A program made the position numbers and the translations under genes. This document shows positions 8,584 through 17,064 of a stretch of 41,703 bases of DNA, piece after piece; positions within the stretch are counted from its first letter, which is position 1; every line of letters begins with the position of its first letter. Below the pieces are notes generated by a model that saw only the letters and a program-made list of their open reading frames with translations, did no database searches and had not been told where the DNA came from. The stretch is from Salibacter sp031581065. GTDB taxonomy: Bacteria > Bacteroidota > Bacteroidia > Flavobacteriales_G > Salibacteraceae. Location: the NCBI RefSeq assembly GCF_031581065.1, contig NZ_JAVLBN010000018.1, forward strand, positions 1 through 41,703, read 5' to 3'.

Positions 8584-9589
8584 CTGGCTCTTAATAACTT
8601 TTATTCTGTTGCTTGTTGCTTGCGACAAGGACGAAGACTTTGGTCCGCGGGGGAATGACAATGATCAGAACCAAAACCAGGCCGAGAACCGTGCGGTTTT
8701 CGTGCTAAACGAGGGAAACTTCCAGGCAGCCAATACATCTATTGACGAGTATGATCCGGAGAAACAAGTAATCGATAACGAAATATTTAAGGATGTAAAC
8801 GAAGAGAATTTAGGTGATGTTGGTCAGAGCCTTTTCATCACGCACGATACGCTGGGCATCATCATGAATAACAGTTCTAAAATTGTTTTGATGAACATCA
8901 ACTCGCGTGAAAAACTCAGCGAGATCAAAATCGACCAGAGCTATCCGCGTTATGCCGAGCACTTGTCTGGATCTGAATGGCTTGTAAGCGATATTTATCG
9001 CGATAAACTTTATGTAGTCAATATTAAAACCGGAGATTATAGTTCTGTAGATTGCAGCGGTTGGACTGAAACACTCTTAAAATCATCTAATGATCAGTAC
9101 ATCTTCATCCACAACAAAACAAGCAATAATGTAGATCGCTATGAAATAGAAACAAAAACAGTTTCGCAATCTGTAACGCCAGCAAAAAATGTATCATCCA
9201 TTGTAAAAGCTGATAATCGAATTTGTGCTATTACTAAAAATGGAATAGAGGAGATCTATCCGCAACAACAAACCATCACTACATTCCCCGATACTTTTAC
9301 AACGCTCAGATCACGATACAGCCCATCTACCAACCAAATCATCATGTTGTCAAACCATGTGTTCAGTTACAATATAGCCAGCAATCAATTTGATACGCTC
9401 ATAACATCGAGCAGGAATTTTTACGGGCTCCAAACCGATTCGGTAAACGGAGACATCTACCTCACTGATGCAAAAGATTACAGCCAGCGTGGCGAACTTC
9501 TCCGCTATTCAAAAAACGGTGATTTGCTCGATATTACCATAACAGGCGTTATACCGCAACACATTGAAATTGCCGATCTAAATGACTAA
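8564..9589 (+). CDS. BtuG-like beta-propeller surface lipoprotein (DUF5074/YncE-type)
   Basis: 341 residues from the ATG at 8564, which lies inside the end of the receptor gene (20-nt overlap); a start 18 nt further upstream is less likely because it dilutes the signal sequence. The N terminus has a lipobox, FILLLVAC, followed by acidic residues (DKDEDFG), as in Bacteroidota lipoproteins exported to the surface. The body opens with AVFVLNEGNFQAANTSIDEYD and contains repeated blades such as LGIIMNNSSKIVLMNINS and NGDIYLTDAKDYSQRGELLRYS, the pattern of DUF5074 propellers. BtuG proteins of this type form a lid over BtuB and bind cobalamin tightly. Overlap with btuB under the same riboswitch makes that role likely here. 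Confidence 0.82.
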   Translation: MILSRNNWLLITFILLLVACDKDEDFGPRGNDNDQNQNQAENRAVFVLNEGNFQAANTSIDEYDPEKQVIDNEIFKDVNEENLGDVGQSLFITHDTLGIIMNNSSKIVLMNINSREKLSEIKIDQSYPRYAEHLSGSEWLVSDIYRDKLYVVNIKTGDYSSVDCSGWTETLLKSSNDQYIFIHNKTSNNVDRYEIETKTVSQSVTPAKNVSSIVKADNRICAITKNGIEEIYPQQQTITTFPDTFTTLRSRYSPSTNQIIMLSNHVFSYNIASNQFDTLITSSRNFYGLQTDSVNGDIYLTDAKDYSQRGELLRYSKNGDLLDITITGVIPQHIEIADLND

Positions 9590-10262
9590 ACCCAAAGCTG
9601 CTATATTTTGGAGTGGAGGTAAAGATGCGGCTTATGCACTTCAGCTCGCTTTAGAGGAATTTGATGTTGTAGAATTGATCACAACCGTTGATTCCAACAA
9701 CAGCGTAACAATGCACGAAGTTCCGTTTGAGCTGATTGAAGAACAGAGTAAGTCTTTGCACCCCCCCCTTTGCAAGCTCGATGTTACAGAATACAAAAAT
9801 GCGATGCGCAATCTGGCTAAAAACCTTATCGATAGAGGAGTGGAACACCTCATATTTGGTGATATCAACCTGGAAGACGTACGCCAGTTTCGCGATGATA
9901 TTTTTAGCGAATACTCGATAACAACACATTATCCACTCTGGAAAAAAGACACAAAAGAACTTTTCATTTCAATGGTCAGATCCGGTTGGCGTTCCATCCC
10001 AATCTGCGTGGAAACCCAAAAAGTTGGCGAGGACCTGCTCGGTTCGGTTCTGACCGAAAAGACTTTAACCAAACTACCAAAAGACGTTGATCCGTGCGGA
10101 GAAAATGGAGAGTTTCACACATTTGTCATCGATGGCCCGCTTTTTGAAAGTACTGTGGAAATCACAACTGGAGAAAAGTATCGCAAAACGTTTGAATACA
10201 AGACTGATAAAGGTCAACAGATGAAAACCGGGTTCACATTTCTCAATATTTCAAAGAGATAG
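9582..10262 (+). CDS. Dph6-related ATP pyrophosphatase (ATP_bind_4 / adenine nucleotide alpha-hydrolase type)
   Basis: 226 residues, cytosolic. The PP-loop SGGKDAAYAL is at residues 11-20, and the family signature DPCGENGEFHTFVIDGPLF is near residue 170. These are shared with diphthine-ammonia ligase Dph6 and its bacterial relatives. Bacteria do not make diphthamide, so the real substrate here is unknown. The enzyme should activate a carboxyl group with ATP, releasing pyrophosphate, and transfer ammonia or another amine. It overlaps the propeller gene by 8 nt and is the last gene of the B12 operon, so a role in corrinoid salvage, for example amidation, is plausible but only inferred. The coding sequence contains an uninterrupted run of eight C (9761-9768). 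Confidence 0.82.
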   Translation: MTKPKAAIFWSGGKDAAYALQLALEEFDVVELITTVDSNNSVTMHEVPFELIEEQSKSLHPPLCKLDVTEYKNAMRNLAKNLIDRGVEHLIFGDINLEDVRQFRDDIFSEYSITTHYPLWKKDTKELFISMVRSGWRSIPICVETQKVGEDLLGSVLTEKTLTKLPKDVDPCGENGEFHTFVIDGPLFESTVEITTGEKYRKTFEYKTDKGQQMKTGFTFLNISKR

Positions 10263-10295
10263 TCGTTACGGAACTATATCGTGCCGAAATTCATT

Positions 10296-10303
10296 TAAAT
10301 TTG
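10296..10303 (+). promoter_or_regulatory. Predicted -7 box for the TPR-repeat gene
   Basis: TAAATTTG is a perfect TAnnTTTG box. Transcription would start near 10309-10311. This leaves almost no leader for the ATG at 10311 and favours the ATG at 10338 as the real start. No clear -33 TTG is present. Confidence 0.45.
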
Positions 10304-10337
10304 CGCGCTCATGCACCAGTTTTATTTGAAACACACT

Positions 10338-13300
10338 ATGCTGACTAAAGTCGTAAAAAATCTATCCTTCAACCTCTTGATCGTTCTTATTTCAATTCCT
10401 GCTTTGAACTTTGCACAGGAGGAATACCCCAAATTAGAAATTAACGGTAAGGTAATCGATGGCGGTGATCGCCTCGATCAGGCTTATATTCGAGTTGAAA
10501 AGGACGGTGAAATTGATCGTGAAGTAAGAACAGATAACCGCGGTAGGTTTGACCTGGAGCTGGAACTCTATCACGAGTTCATGCTATATTTTGGAAAAGA
10601 GGGCTACATCACAAAGAAAATTTACGTTGATACACGCACCATTCCAGAGGATGCTATTCAAAGTACATACTTACGTTACGGAGGTTGGGAAGTAGAGATT
10701 TTTGAAAATGATTTGAATGTCAATACCCTCATTCTCGACAAACCGATTGGGAAGGTTAAGTACGACCCCAATTACGGTCAGTTTGCTAATGACAAAAGTT
10801 ACACAAAATCGATTCAGCGCGAACTCGATCAACTTGTAAAAGATCTCGAGAAAGCTCGTGAAGAAGAATTGATGCGTAAAGAACAACTGGAAGAGGACTA
10901 CGAAATTGCCATTGAAGACGGAGACCGTTTCATGGAAGAAGGCGATTATGAAAACGCTATGTTCCAGTATGAAGGTGCTCTCCAGATAAAACCTGACGAA
11001 CGCTATCCTCAAAAACAAATTGAAAAAGCAAAGGAAAAACTCAGCGAGCTCAAAGATGAACAACAGCGATACAGTTCCATGCTCACGCAGGGTGATGACG
11101 CTTTTTACGAAGAGAAATGGGAAGAGGCAATCGGTTATTACAAACAGGCTCTCTCGATTAAGCCCGAAGAGGAGTATCCTCAAAGTCAGATCGAAAAGGC
11201 ACAGAAAAAAATCCAGGAAGCTAAAAACCGCGAGGAACTAAAAGAAGAATTCGATAAAGTAGTAGCTCAGGCTGATGAAGCGTTTGGCAATCAGCAACTC
11301 AAAGAATCTAAAAGCTTGTATCAAAAAGCACTGGATATTTTAGATGACGAGCAATATCCAAAAGATCAGATCGCAAAGATCGATGAACAATTAGAAGCTC
11401 AAAAGCTGAAAGAACAGGCTTACACCAACGCAATGGAGGAAGGCGACCGACAAATGAGTCAGCGCAATTACCGCGAGGCTATTTCATTTTATCAATCTGC
11501 ATTGAGTGAAAAACCGAATGAAACTGAACCGAAAAAGAAAATAGAAGAAGCTCAAAAGATCTTAGCCAATATTGCCGAAAAGGAACAAGCCGAAAAAGAC
11601 AGATTGGCAAAGCTCGAAGAAGAGTACAACAAGTTAATCGCTCAGGCTGATGAAGCTTTCAATAATGAAAATTGGAGCAGTGCTAAAGACTTCTACCAAC
11701 AGGCTCTGACCAAAAAGAAAGGAGACCAGTATCCAACTTCTCAATTGAAAATTGTGAATCAAAAACTGGGCGCTATAGCTGAGCGGGATGAAGAGTACAG
11801 AACTGCTATGAAACGTGCTAAAACTGCTTTCAAAAAGCTGGAGTACACAGAAGCTCAATCTATTTATCAGGAAGCACTTTCTATCAAACCTGAAGCTGAG
11901 AAGCCAAAAGAAATGATCGCTAAAATTGATGAGCTTTTGGCTGAAATGGCAGCTCGCAAAAAACGCGAAAAAGAAGCTGCTGAAAAAGCTGAAAGGATGA
12001 AGCAGGCGAAGTACGACAGCCTTGTGAACCTGGCAGATGCTGCATTTGATAACGAAGAGTACAAAGAGGCTCGGCCTATTTACAGCCTTGCAAATCAAGT
12101 AAAGCCTGATGAGCAGTATCCTACGATCAGACTGAAAGAAATCAGTGAAATCATTGACGATAGAGAAGCGCTTGAAGCAGAGTATAAGCGCTACGTGACT
12201 CAAGGAGATCAATTATTCGGAACCGGAAAACTGGAAGCTGCTCGTGGAAAATATGAAGCTGCACTGGAATTGATTGATCAGCAGTATCCTAAAGATCAGA
12301 TCGCGAAGATCGAGGAGAGGTTTGCTGAGAAAAAAGAGAAAAGACTTGCAGCAGAGAGAAGGGAAGAAGCACGCAATCAAAAATACGACTCGCTGATTGC
12401 TGTAGCGGATAATCAGTTTACTGATAGCCTCTACAACGATGCCATTTCGAATTACGAAAAGGCTCTGACCGTGAAGGCAAATGAAGAATATCCTGTCAGC
12501 CAGATTGAAGCTGCAAAAGGAATTCAGGAAGAGCTGCTCGCTAAGAAGAGAGCTAAGAAAGAGTTGGAACGCAAGAAAGAGGAGTACATCGCACTCATCG
12601 ATCAGGGTGATGCTCAAATAGAGGAAGAAGCTTACGAAGCGGCTATTGAGCGCTACGAAAGTGCAATCGCCCTGTTCCCCGATCGCGAAAAAGCAAAAGA
12701 GAAGAAACGTAAAGCTGAAGAATTACTCGCCCAAAAGCAGGCTGAGGAAGAAGCAGCTCGCCAGGCTAAACTCGAAAAAGAGCGCAAAGAGAAAGAATAC
12801 TCTGATGCTGTAGCAGCTGGTGACAAGGCTTTTGAAAGCGAAAACTACGAAGAAGCTATTGCTAGTTATGAAAAGGCTAAAAGTATATTCCCAGATCGAA
12901 ATTATCCTCAGAACCAAATAGAAGAAAGCAACGACAAAATTGCAGAACTCGAGCGTTTAGCAGAACAAAAAAGACAAGAGGAGGAGCGCCAACGCAGACT
13001 CAATGCTGAGTACGATTCACTGATAGTTGTAGCCGATAACTTGTTTAAAGAGGAGCAATTCAGCGAAGCCAGATCGAATTACGAAAAGGCTCAAAAGATC
13101 AAACCAAACGAGTCTTATCCAAAATCTCAAATCAATACGATCGTTCAGATCATGGAAGAAAAACGCAAAGAAGCGACTCGCTTTGCTGAAGGAGCAACAG
13201 ACTTCAACTACGAGTTAGCCGAAGACTACCCCGAAGGCAGAACAGAGGAGGAGTTTGAAGAAGGAAACAAGAAAGTGACCCGTATCGTGATTGTGAAAGG

Positions 13301-13412
13301 TGATGTTGGCCACGAATACCTCAAGGAAGAATACAGCTGGGGACAAACGTTCTACCTCAAAGACAAAAAACGCTACAGTAAAAGCAACTGGTTAAAGGAG
13401 ACGAAAAAATGA
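10338..13412 (+). CDS. Secreted protein with twelve TPR-like helical repeats and long charged coiled coils
   Basis: 1024 residues from the ATG at 10338, which starts directly at a normal signal peptide (MLTKVVKN...ALNFAQ). Next is a carboxypeptidase-regulatory-like beta domain (LEINGKVIDGGDRLDQAYIRVEKDGE, about residues 30-105). Twelve units of about 57-75 residues then follow the pattern xYxxLxxxADxAFxxxxYxEAxxxYxxALxIKPxExYPxxQIxxIxxxL, joined by very charged linkers rich in K, E, A and R. A conserved tail (EDYPEGRTEEEFEEGNKKVTRIVIV... WGQTFYLKDKKRYSKSNW) closes it. The protein is probably periplasmic or on the inner face of the outer membrane, acting as a scaffold. The domain order resembles envelope TPR proteins that assist Bacteroidota secretion and motility machines, but it has no OmpA-like peptidoglycan domain. 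The specific role is unknown. Confidence 0.85.
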   Translation: MLTKVVKNLSFNLLIVLISIPALNFAQEEYPKLEINGKVIDGGDRLDQAYIRVEKDGEIDREVRTDNRGRFDLELELYHEFMLYFGKEGYITKKIYVDTRTIPEDAIQSTYLRYGGWEVEIFENDLNVNTLILDKPIGKVKYDPNYGQFANDKSYTKSIQRELDQLVKDLEKAREEELMRKEQLEEDYEIAIEDGDRFMEEGDYENAMFQYEGALQIKPDERYPQKQIEKAKEKLSELKDEQQRYSSMLTQGDDAFYEEKWEEAIGYYKQALSIKPEEEYPQSQIEKAQKKIQEAKNREELKEEFDKVVAQADEAFGNQQLKESKSLYQKALDILDDEQYPKDQIAKIDEQLEAQKLKEQAYTNAMEEGDRQMSQRNYREAISFYQSALSEKPNETEPKKKIEEAQKILANIAEKEQAEKDRLAKLEEEYNKLIAQADEAFNNENWSSAKDFYQQALTKKKGDQYPTSQLKIVNQKLGAIAERDEEYRTAMKRAKTAFKKLEYTEAQSIYQEALSIKPEAEKPKEMIAKIDELLAEMAARKKREKEAAEKAERMKQAKYDSLVNLADAAFDNEEYKEARPIYSLANQVKPDEQYPTIRLKEISEIIDDREALEAEYKRYVTQGDQLFGTGKLEAARGKYEAALELIDQQYPKDQIAKIEERFAEKKEKRLAAERREEARNQKYDSLIAVADNQFTDSLYNDAISNYEKALTVKANEEYPVSQIEAAKGIQEELLAKKRAKKELERKKEEYIALIDQGDAQIEEEAYEAAIERYESAIALFPDREKAKEKKRKAEELLAQKQAEEEAARQAKLEKERKEKEYSDAVAAGDKAFESENYEEAIASYEKAKSIFPDRNYPQNQIEESNDKIAELERLAEQKRQEEERQRRLNAEYDSLIVVADNLFKEEQFSEARSNYEKAQKIKPNESYPKSQINTIVQIMEEKRKEATRFAEGATDFNYELAEDYPEGRTEEEFEEGNKKVTRIVIVKGDVGHEYLKEEYSWGQTFYLKDKKRYSKSNWLKETKK

Positions 13413-13423
13413 TGACATTGTAA

Positions 13424-13443
13424 GGCCGTAAGATCTTACGGCC
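13424..13443. terminator. Perfect 20-bp palindrome after the TPR gene
   Basis: GGCCGTAAGATCTTACGGCC is fully self-complementary and lies 11 nt after the stop codon. It would fold as an 8-bp stem with a 4-nt loop, but no T tract follows on either side. It may stabilise the mRNA 3' end or act together with the stronger hairpin at 13492-13520. Confidence 0.5.
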
Positions 13444-13491
13444 ATCTATCTTGATCAGAAAAATCATTATTAACATGATATAGCCATAAAA

Positions 13492-13526
13492 AAAGGCCGT
13501 TTCGCACTGAAACGGCCTTTCTCTTT
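13492..13526. terminator. Bidirectional terminator between convergent genes
   Basis: The stem AAAGGCCGTTTC/GAAACGGCCTTT is a 12-bp perfect pairing (13492-13503 with 13509-13520) with a 5-nt loop. A runs on the left and T-rich sequence on the right let it work for both the TPR gene and the M16 operon. Its ends, GGCCGT...ACGGCC, match those of the palindrome at 13424-13443. Confidence 0.85.
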
Positions 13527-13544
13527 TCGAATCGTTAACTCAGC

Positions 13545-15620
13545 TTAGTTTACTTCAAACATCGACTTATCCATCTCGATGTTTGCTTCGATAACTTTCG
13601 TTTTAGCCTCTGCTGATGCAGGACCCAAAGGAATTGTAACTGTTACCGGGAATTTCACGCCTTTAACCTCTTTATATTCGAGGTATTCTGTTGATTGCGC
13701 TACAGATTCGCCATCCTGTCCTTTCTGGTAGCCTGTCTCTTTAACTTTTAAGCCAGTTTCACTGTCGAAAAAGTAGAAACGTTCTTTGCCACTCGGCATA
13801 ATTACTTTCACCTGGTAAGCCATTTTACCATCGATATCCTGTGGCTTTAACAGCTCGAGTTTTACTTCATTGTTTTTGATGTAAGCAATTTCAGGAACGA
13901 GGTTGTTATTGATTTCAGCATCCTGTAAATCGTCTTCGCTAACCGGTTGCTTTTGCCCTTGTAGCTTACGGCTCATGTTTTCACCGTCAAATGTTTCATC
14001 CATGAGGTTCATGCCCATCATTGAAACAGTTGTCTTGCTCTTGTTAGGAGCAGCGTAGTAATTCGCGATTTCAATCGTTCTGCCATTCATCGAAGCCGTT
14101 TGAACCCACTTGAGATTGTCGATTTGCTTGATGTTTTCCTTTCCACCAATCGACTTGATGTAATCGGTCAGAACCTTCTTAGCTGTCAGACCCTCAGGGT
14201 TTTCGTAAAGCGTTGGCGCCTCAACTTCGTTACCGTCAGTATCGAAGTATTTGATTTCACCAAATTTTTCGAGTTTGCCCGCTACATCAGCAGCTTTACC
14301 AACAACCAAAATAGTTGGTTGATCTTTGTTGATGTACGTTTTAGCCACGCGCTGAATATCATCAGGAGTTGAAGCATTCAAACGCTTGAGGTAAGTTGAA
14401 TAGTAATCATCAGATAAGTTGTAACGAGCAGTGTTGATCGCAAAGCGAGCTACAGTTTGCGGGCGTTCTAGTGAACGCGCAAAAGAACCACTGATGTATT
14501 TCTTGGCATTGCCTAACTCTTCACTGTTAACAGGCTTTTCAATGATGCGATCAAATTCTTTCATGAATTCTGTGATAGCACTGTCAGTAACTTCGTTACG
14601 CACGTTTGCTGATGCGTTGAAATAGCCGATCAACTCGTCCTGGCTGAAGTTTGAGTAAGCTCCGTAAGTGTAAGCTTTGTCTTCACGCAGGTTTTTGAAA
14701 AGACGGCCGGTTGAACCACCACCTAAAATCTTGTTCATGAGTTTGAGCGGAAGCACATCTTCATTACCGGGCTCCAATTCAATCACATTTCCAATGTTCA
14801 ATTGAGATTGAACTGCAGATTCTCTGTTTACAATAGCAACTACCGGCTTTTCCGGTGGAGTAGGCGTTTCATACTCGTGAGTAGGAACTTCACCTTTTGA
14901 CCAGTCTTTCAGGTGCTTCTTAACGAGTCTTTTTGCTTTCCACTTCCCGATGTCTCCAACTATCGCTAAATAAGAAACATTCGGCTTGAAGTACGTATTG
15001 TAGTAGTTTTTACAATCGTCAAGCGTAATATTTTCGAGAGATTCTTCCGTTTCAACTTCACCGTAAGGATGATCTTTTCCGTAGAGTAGTGCTTTTCTCA
15101 CTCTGCGCGAAATAGCACCCGGATCATTCTTGTTCGCTTTGAGTCCGGAGATGCTCTGCTTTTTCAACTTGTTGAATGCATCCTCAGGAAACGATGGGTT
15201 TTTCACAACATCAGCCATCAACTCCATGAGTTTGTCGCTGTGATCTGACAGTCCAGATACATAAACCGAGTTAGATGAAGTATTCAATCTACCACCGATG
15301 AACTCGATTTCAGAATAAAGGCTGTCTTTGTCGCGGTTTGTCGTTCCTTCACCGATCAATTCACCGGCAATAGAGACATAACCAGCTTTATCGCCTTCCA
15401 GAACCGGGTCGTTTTCAACGATTAAGTTGAAAGATACGCGCGGAACTTTATCATTTTGAATAATAAAAACTTTGAGTCCGTTTTTGAGCTCAAAAGATTT
15501 GTAGTCGGCAATTTCTACGTCAGGAGCCGGACCCGGCTCAGGCATTTTTGATCTGTCTACCTGGGCAAACAGGGCACTACTCAACATGAGTAGAGATGCC
15601 AGTATATTTAATTTTTTCAT
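13545..15620 (-). CDS. M16-family peptidase subunit, non-catalytic, with a C-terminal LolA/LppX-like domain
   Basis: 691 residues from the ATG at 15618-15620; a GTG one codon earlier is ignored. It has a signal peptide (MKKLNILASLLMLSSALFAQ). Two M16 halves span about residues 35-450, with the usual ENDPVLEGDKAGYVSIAGELIGEGT region where an active subunit would have HxxEH. The zinc ligands are missing, and the later Arg/Tyr substrate-binding region (GGGSTGRLFKNLREDKAYTYGAYS) is present. It is therefore the inactive partner of the M16 pair. The last 200 or so residues (from VLTDYIKSIGGKENIKQI) look like the lipoprotein-carrier-type beta sheet that is often fused to periplasmic peptidases in Bacteroidota. 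It is second in an operon, 20 nt after its catalytic partner. Confidence 0.88.
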   Translation of the reverse strand: MKKLNILASLLMLSSALFAQVDRSKMPEPGPAPDVEIADYKSFELKNGLKVFIIQNDKVPRVSFNLIVENDPVLEGDKAGYVSIAGELIGEGTTNRDKDSLYSEIEFIGGRLNTSSNSVYVSGLSDHSDKLMELMADVVKNPSFPEDAFNKLKKQSISGLKANKNDPGAISRRVRKALLYGKDHPYGEVETEESLENITLDDCKNYYNTYFKPNVSYLAIVGDIGKWKAKRLVKKHLKDWSKGEVPTHEYETPTPPEKPVVAIVNRESAVQSQLNIGNVIELEPGNEDVLPLKLMNKILGGGSTGRLFKNLREDKAYTYGAYSNFSQDELIGYFNASANVRNEVTDSAITEFMKEFDRIIEKPVNSEELGNAKKYISGSFARSLERPQTVARFAINTARYNLSDDYYSTYLKRLNASTPDDIQRVAKTYINKDQPTILVVGKAADVAGKLEKFGEIKYFDTDGNEVEAPTLYENPEGLTAKKVLTDYIKSIGGKENIKQIDNLKWVQTASMNGRTIEIANYYAAPNKSKTTVSMMGMNLMDETFDGENMSRKLQGQKQPVSEDDLQDAEINNNLVPEIAYIKNNEVKLELLKPQDIDGKMAYQVKVIMPSGKERFYFFDSETGLKVKETGYQKGQDGESVAQSTEYLEYKEVKGVKFPVTVTIPLGPASAEAKTKVIEANIEMDKSMFEVN

Positions 15621-15640
15621 CACTTAACTTCTTTTATAGA

Positions 15641-16969
15641 TTATTGGTTTTGTTGATCAGCTGGTAGGTAATACAGCTTAATTTCGTTCTCTTTTGTCAG
15701 GTACTCTTTTGCAACACGCTGAATATCTTCACGTGTAACTTCCATGTACTTGTCAATCTCGTTATTGATCAGGTTTACATCATCGTAAAGTACATCGTAA
15801 CGAGCGAGCGAATTAGCAACGCCTGATGTTGTACTGTTACTTGAAACGAAATCTGCTTTCTCCTGATTTTTAATCTTTTGGTATTCCTTTTCAGAAACCA
15901 GATTCTTTTTCACTTTCTCGATTTCTGCATAAATTCCATCTTCAAGATCGGTCAGATCCACACCCGTGTTCGGTAGCGAGATAAAGATGAATAAGCCGGC
16001 ATCTTCGAGTCCGTAAGGGAAACTTCCTACCTGTAGAGCGAGTTGTTTCTCATCTACGAGTGTGCGTTGAAGGCGAGCACTTTCACCACCAGCCAAAACA
16101 GAATTGAGCATGCTCAACGCGTAAAAGTCAGGGTGAGTAGCTTTAGGAATTCTATATCCTGTAAACACAGCAGGCAGTTGGATTTCATCGTAAACTGTAT
16201 CCACGATTGGACCTTTAACTTTAGCTGGTTCAACTTTAGGGAATGGAATTTCCTTTTCACCCTTTGGAATGTCTTTGAAATAATCTGCGATAAGCTCTTT
16301 AGCTTCATCAGATTCAAAATCACCAGAGATTACCATTGTGGCATTGTTAGGAACGTAAAACGTTTTGTAGAAATCTCTGAACTCATCAATTGAAGCTGCA
16401 TTCAGGTGGTCCATCGACCCGATTGGTGTCCATTTGTACGGATGCTGAGTAAAAGCTCTGCTGAACATCTGCTCGATGAAATCACCATAAGGCTGATTGT
16501 CATAACGTTGTCTTCTCTCTTCTTTGACAACTTCTCTCTGTGTTTCAACACCTTCCTGATCAACTTTGGCGTGTAGCATTCTTTCAGATTCCAGCCACAA
16601 ACCAAGCTTGAGTTGATTTGACGGAAGTGTTTGGTAATAGTAAGTGCGGTCCTGGGTAGTATTTGCGTTGAGTGTACCACCTGAGTTTTGTACAATATTC
16701 ATGTACTCTCCGCGCTCAATATTTTCAGATCCTTCAAACATCAGGTGCTCAAAAAAGTGAGCGAATCCTGTTCTTGTTGGATTCTCGTTTTTCGAGCCAA
16801 CATGGTACATGACTGAAACAGTGACAATTGGAGTGGAGTGATCTTCGTGCAGAATCACTTCCAGGCCGTTGTCCAGTTCGTATTTTTCAAAGTCAATTTT
16901 CCTTGACTGTGCTCCGGCCATGAGCGATAATCCCACGGCAATGGATGTTAGTTTGTGATGTAACTTCAT
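15641..16969 (-). CDS. M16-family zinc metallopeptidase, catalytic subunit
   Basis: 442 residues from the ATG at 16967-16969; a TTG three codons upstream also reads in frame. The signal peptide ends at about MAGAQS. The inverted zinc motif HFFEH is at residues 71-75, and the downstream glutamate region ETQREVVKEERRQR is also present. It should therefore be the zinc-binding protease of a two-protein M16 system like the processing-peptidase pairs, working in the periplasm on small or unfolded peptides. It is the first gene of the operon and is followed by the non-catalytic subunit. Length and domain order are normal for bacterial 45-kDa M16 subunits. Confidence 0.93.
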   Translation of the reverse strand: MKLHHKLTSIAVGLSLMAGAQSRKIDFEKYELDNGLEVILHEDHSTPIVTVSVMYHVGSKNENPTRTGFAHFFEHLMFEGSENIERGEYMNIVQNSGGTLNANTTQDRTYYYQTLPSNQLKLGLWLESERMLHAKVDQEGVETQREVVKEERRQRYDNQPYGDFIEQMFSRAFTQHPYKWTPIGSMDHLNAASIDEFRDFYKTFYVPNNATMVISGDFESDEAKELIADYFKDIPKGEKEIPFPKVEPAKVKGPIVDTVYDEIQLPAVFTGYRIPKATHPDFYALSMLNSVLAGGESARLQRTLVDEKQLALQVGSFPYGLEDAGLFIFISLPNTGVDLTDLEDGIYAEIEKVKKNLVSEKEYQKIKNQEKADFVSSNSTTSGVANSLARYDVLYDDVNLINNEIDKYMEVTREDIQRVAKEYLTKENEIKLYYLPADQQNQ

Positions 16970-16991
16970 TTTTCTCAAATTTTATGAACTT

Positions 16992-17019
16992 CGAAATTAC
17001 AAATACTAGCTGAAATCAA
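16992..17019 (-). promoter_or_regulatory. Predicted promoter of the M16 peptidase operon
   Basis: On the minus strand a -33 TTG (17017-17019) is followed after 17 nt by TAATTTCG (16992-16999), one change from TAnnTTTG. This leaves a leader of about 20 nt before the ATG. Confidence 0.5.
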
Positions 17020-17064
17020 TAAGAGGAATTCGATTAGTGATATTTAAAGGGGATGAGTGGTCGA

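Noticed and set aside
9929..9937. Single DnaA-box-like TTATCCACT
   Set aside because: One isolated near-match in a coding region, with no AT-rich unwinding element or cluster; no origin is supported despite nearby parAB.
10311..10337. Upstream ATG of the TPR-repeat gene
   Set aside because: It leaves almost no leader after the -7 box and puts nine polar residues before the signal peptide.
11361..12300. Repeated DNA such as AAAGATCAGATCGC inside the TPR gene as a DNA-level repeat
   Set aside because: Explained by the protein repeat YPKDQIAKI; not an independent nucleotide signal.
10671..12917. Long antisense open frames across the TPR-repeat gene
   Set aside because: They are mirror frames of a Glu/Lys-rich repetitive gene and are rich in Phe, Ser and Leu as expected of such shadows.
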